Positions 1-6,990 of a stretch of DNA of 7,067 bases are shown here, in pieces. Position 1 is the stretch's first letter. Each line of letters starts with the position of its first letter. This DNA is from Deltaproteobacteria bacterium. GTDB lineage: Bacteria > Myxococcota_A > Polyangia > JAAYKL01. The position numbers and the translations under genes are program-made. The notes beneath the pieces were generated by a model that saw only the letters and a list, made by a program, of their open reading frames with translations, was not told where the DNA came from and did no database searches. Location of the stretch: assembly GCA_011389755.1 (NCBI GenBank), contig JAABTR010000475.1, forward strand, positions 1 through 7,067. Reading direction: 5' to 3'.

Positions 1-204
1 CCACCGGGGGTCCACCCGATCCGCGTCGAGTACTACCAGGGCAAAGGCGAAGCTATCGCCATGCTGGGGTGGGTGGGATCGAGAGACCTGGACGACCATC
101 CCGCGATCATCCCCCCGAAGAGCCTCGTACCGCCGGGGGGAAACGAGCGCCACCCGTGTCCTGTCGCGCCTGTGGATGGGAGCGCTGATACGAGCTCGAG
201 GTAG
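1..204 (+). CDS. PA14-domain protein, C-terminal fragment (5' end outside window)
   Basis: Frame 1 is open from the window edge to a TAG at 202-204, giving 67 residues and no visible start. The piece beginning PGVHPIRVEYYQGKG, then AIAMLGW and a later IIPPKSLVP, follows the usual end of a PA14 beta-barrel: a G.H.I.V.YY strand, a hydrophobic strand ending in L.W, then an I-P-x-x-L-x-P closing strand. PA14 modules usually bind carbohydrate and sit in secreted or surface glycosidases, adhesins and related proteins. About 20 polar residues follow the domain and contain one Cys, with no membrane anchor or sorting signal. The stop lies 27 nt before the start of the sulfatase-like gene on the same strand, so co-transcription is plausible. 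What lies N-terminal to the PA14 module is outside the window, so the overall function is unknown. The PA14 call rests on pattern recognition from one partial domain. Confidence 0.68.
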   Translation, partial: PPGVHPIRVEYYQGKGEAIAMLGWVGSRDLDDHPAIIPPKSLVPPGGNERHPCPVAPVDGSADTSSR

Positions 205-221
205 TCGCGAAGCTCATCCTC

Positions 222-226
222 GGAGG
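222..226 (+). promoter_or_regulatory. Ribosome binding site for the sulfatase-like gene
   Basis: GGAGG at 222-226 lies 5 nt before ATG 232. A TTG at 229-231 sits directly before this ATG in the same frame, but it would be only 2 nt from the Shine-Dalgarno core, so ATG 232 is the better start. Confidence 0.7.
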
Positions 227-231
227 GTTTG

Positions 232-2424
232 ATGAACCGTTGCGAAGAAATACGTCAGCCGGGTTTTGCGCTCGATGCTGGGAACCAAGCCACGAACAGC
301 CAGAGATCTTTGACAAAGGACCGAGTCGATCCGGAAAAAGCGCCGATCACCGCCACCGTCTTATCTCATCTCGGACGCGCTGTCCTCGGCCTCGCTCTTT
401 GGTGGCTGGCGGTCTTCGCCGCGTGGTTTTCGGTGTTGGCTTTAAACACCGGCTTGCGGGATCCGCTCGGCCTGTTTGTCATGGCCGCTTTGTTTTCGGC
501 GCGCTTTGTGGTCCTGCCCGTCGCTCTTTTTCATCTGTCGTGGGAGCTTCTCCAAAAAACGCGGTGGAAGCGCTGGACGCTTGCAGCGGTGTCGCTTCTG
601 GCGGCGCTGGCGGCTCTTCCATGGGCGCTGCAGTTGGCTTTTGAGCTCACCGCGGGAGACTGGATATCCCGGCAACCGTGGGTCTCGTGGTTTGCCGGCG
701 CGTTCATCGTCGCGGTCGAGATTGTCATCGTCGCGGCCGCGCTTTGGCACCGACAGCTGGTCTGGGAAGGGCCGCGCGGACGATCTCTTTGGCCTCGGGT
801 GGTCTTTGGCCGGCGGTCCAAATGGGCGCTGACGGCGCTCGGGGGCATCGCGTTCATCGCGGCATGTCATGTGACAGCCTCTTACATGAGAGCGTACTGC
901 AATCTGGCCGAGCAGCTGCTGGCTCCTCTGGCGTTTGTCGGAGGGACCGTGCTGGCCGCCATGGCGCTCGTCCGGCTGCCGGACAGGGCCTCTAGGATGG
1001 TCGCAGGCGTCGCCGTGGTCGTCTTTTTGGCGGCGCTCAGCCTCGCGCTTTTTTCCAAAGGCAGGCCGAGTGCGCCAAGCAGCCGAGCCCAGCTGGCCAC
1101 GCTCACATACTTGTCGCTGCGTTCGGGGACAGACGACTTTTTTCAGTTTGGCGTCGATCGGTTTACTTCCGCGGAGTGTGTCCCCAGACGCGGCCATGCC
1201 GTGGCCACCGGCGGCTCCGTGAGCCCAGCAAAAGTGAAAAACGTCCTGTTCGTATCGGTCGACGCGCTGCGGCCCGACGTCATCGGTAAAGAGGTCGCCG
1301 GCAAATCGGTGACGCCTCACCTCAGCCGCATCAAGGAGCAGAGCCTCTTTTTCGAGAACGCTCACGCCACATACCCGGCCACCTTGTTTGCAGTGGGAAG
1401 CGCTTTGACGGGCCGGACGGCCAGCGACATTCTGTTTTCAAAGGAGCTGCCCGAGAACGTCTTCGAGAAGACGCGAAAAAGTTTCGACGAGACGCGCGTC
1501 TTTTTGCCCAAGAACAAGTGGTTTGAGATGCCGGTCCTCGAAAAACTGTTTACCAAGGGCGCACAGGCGAGCTACAGCCGGTCCGCAGGCGAGCAGACCG
1601 ATGCGTTCCTAGGATCGCTCGAGTCGGCGAAAGACTCGGGGCGGTCGATCTTTGCCTGGATCCATTACTACGAGCCCCATCCCCCCTACCTGTCAAAGAG
1701 GGGGTTCGAGTTCGGCAAAAGTAGGGCCCAAAAGTACTACAGTGAAGTGGCGTTTATCGATGCGGAGATTGGACGGTTGGACGATTATCTCAAGGAGCAT
1801 GATTGGTACGATGATACGTTGGTGATCTTTTTTTCGGATCACGGGCAGGCGCTCGGCGAAAACCAATATTACGGACACCACGTTTATCTCAACAGCTGGG
1901 TGATCGACATCGTGTTGATGGTTCGGGCGCCCCAGCTCTCCGCCGGGGTATCTGAGACGACGGTGTCGGGCATCGATATCGCTCCGACCGTGCTGCGGTC
2001 TTTGGGGCAGACTGTTCCCAAGGAGGTGGAAGGCAGAAGCCTCTTCGACAAGATGGACGAGCCGCCCGGAGAGTCTTGGGCCATCGCCGAGGCTTTCCCC
2101 CTGCGAGGAGAGGCGCTGTTCCATTTCTCTGAAAAAGCGGAGTACAAAGGAATAGAGGGGCTGCAAAAGAAACTCGAGACCGTCCAGAGCGCCGTCAAGA
2201 GCTACTCTCCCAAAGTGGCGCTCATCAAGGGGGATTTGCGGCTTATCATCGATCGCATGACCGGCGCTGAGCAGCTCTACGACGACGGGCTCGATCCGGC
2301 CAATGAGGACAATTTAATGAGCTCTTCGCAGGCCCGCTTGGATTTGTCCTGGATGAGACGAGCCTTGATGAACTGGCATGAGGACAAGAGCCTGCAGTAC
2401 TACTGCGACGTCAGCGAGAAGTAG
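232..2424 (+). CDS. Membrane-anchored sulfatase/alkaline-phosphatase superfamily protein with Thr in the nucleophile position
   Basis: This 730-residue protein has a cytoplasmic N-terminus of about 48 residues. About seven hydrophobic segments follow, near 49-71, 78-102, 114-137, 151-173, 197-219, 227-246 and 256-276. After a linker comes a probably periplasmic catalytic domain from about residue 337. Superfamily landmarks are NVLFVSVDALRPD (metal ligand D344), H478 and H483 in IHYYEPHPPY, FFSDHGQALGE (D536, H537), H549/H550 in YGHHVYL, the SGIDIAPTVLRSLG helix and a late ELYD-like LYDDGLDPANEDNL. The formylglycine motif C/S-x-P-x-R is absent. By spacing to the conserved TGR (393-395), T384 occupies the nucleophile position, so sulfatase activity is doubtful. 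A phosphotransferase or phosphodiesterase acting on envelope lipids or glycans, in the manner of LtaS or phosphoethanolamine transferases, is the alternative I favour. The substrate cannot be read from the sequence. Phe is mostly encoded by TTT here, unlike in the efflux genes. The last 14 bp overlap the TolC-like gene on the other strand. Confidence 0.85.
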   Translation: MNRCEEIRQPGFALDAGNQATNSQRSLTKDRVDPEKAPITATVLSHLGRAVLGLALWWLAVFAAWFSVLALNTGLRDPLGLFVMAALFSARFVVLPVALFHLSWELLQKTRWKRWTLAAVSLLAALAALPWALQLAFELTAGDWISRQPWVSWFAGAFIVAVEIVIVAAALWHRQLVWEGPRGRSLWPRVVFGRRSKWALTALGGIAFIAACHVTASYMRAYCNLAEQLLAPLAFVGGTVLAAMALVRLPDRASRMVAGVAVVVFLAALSLALFSKGRPSAPSSRAQLATLTYLSLRSGTDDFFQFGVDRFTSAECVPRRGHAVATGGSVSPAKVKNVLFVSVDALRPDVIGKEVAGKSVTPHLSRIKEQSLFFENAHATYPATLFAVGSALTGRTASDILFSKELPENVFEKTRKSFDETRVFLPKNKWFEMPVLEKLFTKGAQASYSRSAGEQTDAFLGSLESAKDSGRSIFAWIHYYEPHPPYLSKRGFEFGKSRAQKYYSEVAFIDAEIGRLDDYLKEHDWYDDTLVIFFSDHGQALGENQYYGHHVYLNSWVIDIVLMVRAPQLSAGVSETTVSGIDIAPTVLRSLGQTVPKEVEGRSLFDKMDEPPGESWAIAEAFPLRGEALFHFSEKAEYKGIEGLQKKLETVQSAVKSYSPKVALIKGDLRLIIDRMTGAEQLYDDGLDPANEDNLMSSSQARLDLSWMRRALMNWHEDKSLQYYCDVSEK

Positions 2425-3826
2425 GGCGGTCGGTGGTCAGCAGCTCGTTGTAATCTCCGGCGGCCTTTTTGAGGGCGAGCACGGCGATCTCGTAGCGCAG
2501 CTGCTCGAGGACTTCGCTCGTGCGCTTCGTGCTCAGGTCGGTGTGCGCGCTCAAGACGTCGAGGCTCGTCGCGAGCCCCACCTCGTAGCGGCGCGAGACC
2601 ATGTGGTTGGTTTTCTGAGCCAGCTCGACCTGCTTTTTGGCAAGGTCTACGTTGCGGGCCCGCTTTTCGAGCTCCACCAGCGCTTCGTCGATCTGCTGTT
2701 TGATGTCGAGCTCGAGCTGGTCGAGGTTGTTTTTGGCCACCCGGATCTGGGAGCGCTTCTCGTCGAGCTCGGCGAAGCGCGCTCCGCCGTCGAAGATGTT
2801 CCAGCGAGCGCCGAAGATGAGCATCCAGACCGCGTTGTCGCCTCCAAAGCCGGCGGCGGAGTTCCAGTTCCAGGTGTAGGTGACATCGAAGACCGGGACC
2901 CATTTCATGTAGGTGGCGCGCTTGTCCAGCTCGGCGATGTCCACGGCGATGTGGGCCGATTGCAGATCCTTGCGGTCCGAGAAGGCCTCCTCGACGTAGG
3001 CGCCGCGGCTCTTTTCTTCGGGCCTGGGCATGGGGACATCCGTCACTGAAAAGGAGCCCTCGACTCCGATGAGATAGCCCAGGGCGCTCTTGGCGAGGGT
3101 GAGGGTGTCATGGGCGTCTGCCAGACTTTTTTTGGCGTCCATCACCCGCAGCTCGGCGCGGGCGACGTCGAGCTCGGTTCCTTGACCCACCCGCATCAGG
3201 GCCTCGCTTTGGCGAAGAAATCTCTGTGCGCTCGCGAGGACCTCGTTTTGAACATCGACGAGCCGGCTCGCGCTCGCGACCTGGTAGTAGGACGTGGTCA
3301 CGAGAAAGAGCAGCTCGTTTTTCGAATGGGTCGCCGAGTGGCGCGATCGGTCGGCGAAGCGGTCGGCGATCTTGATGGCCGGGAAGGCCTGGGCGTTGAG
3401 GATCGGCATGCTCGCGGAGAACCCGAAGCCCTTGCCCCATTTTTCTTGAATGACGATGCGCTCAGAGGTGACCCCTGCCCCGCCGGGCATGCCCGCGGGC
3501 ATCTCAAGGGCGATCTCCTCTTGGTTGCGCACGATCTGTCCGGTGGCGCTCAGCTGAGGGAGCAGCCGCGCCCAGGCCTTTCGGACGGTTGCGCGGGCTT
3601 GAACGAGCTGTTCGTCGAGGTTTCGCATGGTGGGGTTGTTGTCCAGAGCTTTTGTTTGAGCCTCGGCCAGCGTGAGCACCGGGCCGCTCGAGGCGCTGGG
3701 ACCCATGGGTTCCAGAGGCGCGGCGCTCTGCGCGGGCTCCACGCTCTTTTGCGCCCCGGCTTTGTGGATCGGGGTCAGGACGAGGGCGAGAAACAGGAAG
3801 GTCGATACGGAAGATCTCGGGTTCAT
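2411..3826 (-). CDS. TolC-family outer-membrane efflux protein
   Basis: This 471-residue protein is the likely outer-membrane and periplasmic-tunnel part of a tripartite efflux system. ATG 3826 gives a clean Sec signal peptide: R4, a hydrophobic core at about 7-19, and a likely cut after A-G-A at 23-25. Residue 26 is Gln and no lipobox Cys is present, so it is not predicted to be a lipoprotein. The rest matches two OEP repeats. The first, about 42-240, contains LTLAEAQTKALDNNP, the long helix around the ATVRKAWARLLPQLSATG segment, and a VGQGTELDVARAEL turn. The second runs from about 255 to 455 and has the typical RWNIFDGGARFAEL (about 341-354) and YEVGLATSLDVLSA (about 414-427). Length is normal for the family. 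It follows the RND gene by 5 nt. A TTG at 3835 extends the frame by three codons but overlaps the RND stop and lies 1 nt from the Shine-Dalgarno, so I reject it. The exported substrate is unknown. Confidence 0.92.
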   Translation of the reverse strand: MNPRSSVSTFLFLALVLTPIHKAGAQKSVEPAQSAAPLEPMGPSASSGPVLTLAEAQTKALDNNPTMRNLDEQLVQARATVRKAWARLLPQLSATGQIVRNQEEIALEMPAGMPGGAGVTSERIVIQEKWGKGFGFSASMPILNAQAFPAIKIADRFADRSRHSATHSKNELLFLVTTSYYQVASASRLVDVQNEVLASAQRFLRQSEALMRVGQGTELDVARAELRVMDAKKSLADAHDTLTLAKSALGYLIGVEGSFSVTDVPMPRPEEKSRGAYVEEAFSDRKDLQSAHIAVDIAELDKRATYMKWVPVFDVTYTWNWNSAAGFGGDNAVWMLIFGARWNIFDGGARFAELDEKRSQIRVAKNNLDQLELDIKQQIDEALVELEKRARNVDLAKKQVELAQKTNHMVSRRYEVGLATSLDVLSAHTDLSTKRTSEVLEQLRYEIAVLALKKAAGDYNELLTTDRPTSR

Positions 3827-3831
3827 CGCTT

Positions 3832-6800
3832 TCAAGCCTCCTCGACGGCAGCAGGGGGGACGGTGGTGTCTTTGCGGCCCAGCAGGCGGGCAAAAAACGC
3901 GCTCGACCTCTCCTGGAGCTCATACATCACCGGGACCATGATGAGGGTCAAGGCGGTGGCCACGATGAGCCCGAAGACCACCGCTTGGGCCATGGGGCCC
4001 CACCACTCCACCGACTGGGAGCCGATGTCGATGAAATTCGTGGTGATGTGTTTGAAGTCGATGCCGATCCCGACCGCCATGGGCAGAAGCCCAAGCACCG
4101 TGGTGATGGCGGTGAGCATCACCGGCCGGAAGCGCACGAGGCCGGCCCGAACGAGCGCCTCTTTGAGCGTAAGGCCGAGCTTCTCCTTGAGCTGGTCGGC
4201 GTAGTCGATGAGCACGATGGCGTTGTTGACCACCACCCCGGCCAGGGAGATGACCCCCATCCCCGTCATGATGATGCTGAACTTGTTGTGCAATATCAAT
4301 AGACCGAGAAAGACACCGACCAGGGACATCACCACCGAACCGAGGATGAGGATGGGGCGCTGCACGGAGTTGAACTGAGTGATGAGGATGAGCGCCATGA
4401 GCATGATGCCCACCGCGAACGCCTTGCCGAGGAAGGCCTGGGCGTTTTCTTGCTCCTCGCTCTCGCCGGTGAAGCTGAAGAAGTAGCCGGCGGGCAAGGA
4501 CAGCTCAGAGGTCACCCGTTGCTCCACCTCCTGCATGATCTCGGAAGAGCTACGCTCGCCCATAACGTCTGCTGTGACGGCGATGGTGCGCCGCTGCTCG
4601 ATGTGGTTGATGCTCCCCATGCCACCGACCGTGGTCACCTTTGCCACGTCCCGCAGCGGTATCTGGACGTCGTCCCGGCCGGCCACGCGGATGTTCAGGA
4701 TGTCTTCGATGGAGCGGCGGTCGTCCTCTTCGTACCGGACGATGATGTCGTACTCCTCGTCGCCTTCTCGAAGCACCGTGGCGATGGTGCCGTTGATCGC
4801 GGTGCGCACGGCCTGGGAGATGGTGGCGGTGTCCACCTTGCGCAGCATCGCCTTTTGCCTGTCCACCTCGATGCGGATCTCGGGTTTCCCCGCTTCGTAG
4901 TCGTCCTTGATGTCGACGACGCCGTCGACGGTGGAGAGCAGGTCCTTGATCTTGCGAGCGTACGCGCTGAGCACTCCGTACTCGGGGCCCGAGACCTCCA
5001 CCGAGACCGGGGAGCCGGTGGGGGGGCCGTTCTTCTCGATCTCGACCCGGTACTCGGCTCCGGCCAGCTTGCCGAGCCCTTCTCGCAGCGACTCAATGTC
5101 TTCCCAGGTGCTGCCCGAGCGTTCCCGGCGGTCTTTGAACTCGATATCCGCCACGGCCAAGTGGGAGCTGTTGCTCCCCGCGCCCAGCATCATGCCGCCG
5201 CCGAAACCCACGTTGGCCACCACGTCCTGGACATTGCCTTGCTTTTGGGCCAGACCCTCGACCCGCTTCATGTACCCGTCGGTGCGCTCGAGCAGGGTGC
5301 CTTGCGGTGCGGTGACGATCACCTGGGCCCGCTCCGGAGTGGTGGTGGGGAAGAACTCGACGCCCGCTCCGAATTTCACGTAGGCTCCGATCGTTGCGAC
5401 GAGCACGACGATGCCGGCCAAAAAGACGGTCTTTGGGTGATTGAGGCTCCAGACCAGGAGCGCCTTGTAGCGGGGCAGGATTCTGCCGCGCACCTCGCCC
5501 GAGTCGTCGAACATCTTTGCGGTGTCGGATTTCAAAAAGCGCGCCGCGATGACCGGGTTGATGACCAGCGCGACGAAGAGCGAGGACGACAAGACCGTGA
5601 TGACGGTGATGGGCAGGTACTTCATGAAGTCGCCCATGATACCCGGCCAAAAAAGGAGGGGAGCGAACACGCAGATCGTCGTGGCGGTGGAGGTGACGAT
5701 GGGCCAGGCCACTTCCCGGGTCGCTTCGTACGCGGCCCGCAGGCGCGTTTGCCCTTCGGCCACGTGACGGTAGATGTTCTCCACCACGACGATGGAGTTA
5801 TCCACCAGCATGCCCAGCGCCAAGATGAGGGCGAACAGCACCACCATGTTGAGGGTGATGCCCAGAGTCTGCAGGATGACGAAGCTCATGAGCATCGACA
5901 AAGGGATGGCGATGGCCACGAAGATGGCGTTGCGCACCCCCATGGCGAAGAGCAGAACGCCGATGACCAAGATAAGTCCCGTGATGATGTTGTTTTCGAG
6001 ATCCGAGACGGTGTCGCGGATGAACTCGCTGCTGTCCTGGCGGATGGTGTACGCGGTGGTGGGGGGCAGGGTGGCCTCTTTTTCGGCCAGCACGGCTCGG
6101 ACCTCGTCGGCGATATCCACGATGCTGGCGCCGGCGCGCTTTTTGACCCGCAGGGTGACGCACTCGGTGCCGTTGATGCGGGAGATGGTCTCCTGTTCCT
6201 TGAAGCCGTCCAGCACCCGGCCCACGTCGCCCAGACGGATTGGGACGCCGCCTTCGGCCTTGACGACGATGTCCTCCATGAGGCTCACGTCTTTGTACTC
6301 GCCTGGGATGCGCACCGAGTACTTGGAGCTGCCGAGCTCGAGGTTGCCCGCGGGGGTGGTCCTGTGTTCGCCCTGGATGCGGCCGATGATCTGGCTCACC
6401 CCGAGCTCGTAGTGCTGGAGCTTTTTGGGGTCGAGATAGATCTGGATCTCCCTTTCGAGCCCTCCTGTGAGATCGACGCCCAGGACGCCGGGGATCTGCT
6501 CGATGTCGTCCTTGATCTTCTCGGAGACGTTCTTGAGCTTGTCCAGGTCGTAACGGCCCGAGACGTTGATGAGCATCATCGGGAAATCCGACAGGTTGAT
6601 CTCGATGATGACCGGATCCTCTGCGTCAGCGGGCAGGTCGGGCTTGGCCTTTTCCACTTTGTCGCGGAGCTTTTGGTACGCGATGTCCAGGTCGACGCCC
6701 GCCTCGAACTCCACCGTCACCACCGAGGACGACTCGGAGCTCGACGAGGTGATCTTCTTGACGTCGCGCAGATCCTTGAGCTCGCTTTCGAGGACGTTGG

Positions 6801-6990
6801 TCACCAGCTTCTCCATGTCCTCGGGGGCCACCCCGGGGTAGATGGTGGAGACCAGCATGGTGGGGATCTCCACCTCGGGCTGGGCCTCGAGAGGCAAGGT
6901 CTTGTAAGCAAAGCCGCCGGCTAGGATGATGAAGAGGATGAGCACGGCGACGGTGGTGTTGAACTTGAGAGCGTACTTCGTAATCTGCAT
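3832..6990 (-). CDS. RND-family efflux transporter, AcrB/HAE-like permease
   Basis: This 1052-residue inner-membrane pump belongs to the AcrB/MexB-like group (COG0841, ACR_tran). It is expected to use the proton gradient to export compounds through an adaptor and a TolC channel. It has the full duplicated RND layout: TM1 near 9-30, a periplasmic loop to about 330, TM2-6 to about 500, TM7 near 517-540, a second loop to about 855, then TM8-12. Landmarks include YPGVAPEDMEKLVT after TM1, a TPAGNLELG loop near 212-220, TM4 GMLVDNSIVVVENIYRH (D397, N398), TM10 GVVVNNAIVLIDY (N922, N923) and RFRPVMLTA (R953, T960). Compared with AcrB, the D407, R971 and T978 positions are kept, while D408 and K940 are Asn. 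The heavy-metal CusA/CzcA signatures are not seen. ATG 6990 gives the usual MQITKYALKFNTT start, whereas GTG 7041 would add a 17-residue charged extension and has no Shine-Dalgarno. Drug, lipid or other substrates cannot be told apart from this sequence. Confidence 0.95.
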   Translation of the reverse strand: MQITKYALKFNTTVAVLILFIILAGGFAYKTLPLEAQPEVEIPTMLVSTIYPGVAPEDMEKLVTNVLESELKDLRDVKKITSSSSESSSVVTVEFEAGVDLDIAYQKLRDKVEKAKPDLPADAEDPVIIEINLSDFPMMLINVSGRYDLDKLKNVSEKIKDDIEQIPGVLGVDLTGGLEREIQIYLDPKKLQHYELGVSQIIGRIQGEHRTTPAGNLELGSSKYSVRIPGEYKDVSLMEDIVVKAEGGVPIRLGDVGRVLDGFKEQETISRINGTECVTLRVKKRAGASIVDIADEVRAVLAEKEATLPPTTAYTIRQDSSEFIRDTVSDLENNIITGLILVIGVLLFAMGVRNAIFVAIAIPLSMLMSFVILQTLGITLNMVVLFALILALGMLVDNSIVVVENIYRHVAEGQTRLRAAYEATREVAWPIVTSTATTICVFAPLLFWPGIMGDFMKYLPITVITVLSSSLFVALVINPVIAARFLKSDTAKMFDDSGEVRGRILPRYKALLVWSLNHPKTVFLAGIVVLVATIGAYVKFGAGVEFFPTTTPERAQVIVTAPQGTLLERTDGYMKRVEGLAQKQGNVQDVVANVGFGGGMMLGAGSNSSHLAVADIEFKDRRERSGSTWEDIESLREGLGKLAGAEYRVEIEKNGPPTGSPVSVEVSGPEYGVLSAYARKIKDLLSTVDGVVDIKDDYEAGKPEIRIEVDRQKAMLRKVDTATISQAVRTAINGTIATVLREGDEEYDIIVRYEEDDRRSIEDILNIRVAGRDDVQIPLRDVAKVTTVGGMGSINHIEQRRTIAVTADVMGERSSSEIMQEVEQRVTSELSLPAGYFFSFTGESEEQENAQAFLGKAFAVGIMLMALILITQFNSVQRPILILGSVVMSLVGVFLGLLILHNKFSIIMTGMGVISLAGVVVNNAIVLIDYADQLKEKLGLTLKEALVRAGLVRFRPVMLTAITTVLGLLPMAVGIGIDFKHITTNFIDIGSQSVEWWGPMAQAVVFGLIVATALTLIMVPVMYELQERSSAFFARLLGRKDTTVPPAAVEEA
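3837..3843 (-). promoter_or_regulatory. Ribosome binding site for the TolC-like gene, inside the RND gene end
   Basis: Read on the minus strand, GAGGAGG occupies 3843-3837. It is followed 10 nt later by ATG 3826. The same bases encode the last Glu-Glu-Ala codons of the RND protein, whose stop TGA is 3834-3832. Ribosomes ending on the pump gene finish on top of this site, so translational coupling is likely. The site favours ATG 3826 over the in-frame TTG 3835, which would leave only 1 nt of spacing. Confidence 0.7.

Noticed and set aside
442..1365. A 307-codon minus-strand frame opposite the sulfatase-like gene
   Set aside because: It is rich in Arg, Gln, Asp and Pro without any domain pattern and lies entirely within the supported plus-strand gene.
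1369..1371. T380 (in TYP) as the catalytic nucleophile
   Set aside because: Its Y-P context resembles C-x-P, but its distance to the TGR anchor is 13 residues instead of the usual 9, which T384 satisfies. It is kept only as the second candidate.
2378..3049. A 223-codon plus-strand frame starting in the sulfatase-like gene and running through the TolC-like gene
   Set aside because: It is low-information, repetitive in Val, Leu, Glu and Asp, and antisense to conserved OEP repeat 2. No ribosome site was seen.
3110..4204. A 364-codon plus-strand frame spanning the TolC/RND junction
   Set aside because: It crosses the boundary of two well-supported minus-strand genes, has no recognisable motif and has the composition of an antisense shadow.
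4450..6924. An 824-codon open frame on the plus strand opposite the RND gene
   Set aside because: Its product is dominated by Asp, His, Val, Leu and Gly with no domain order, as expected from reading a GC-rich gene backwards in a codon-aligned frame. The minus strand carries an unmistakable, full-length RND pump.
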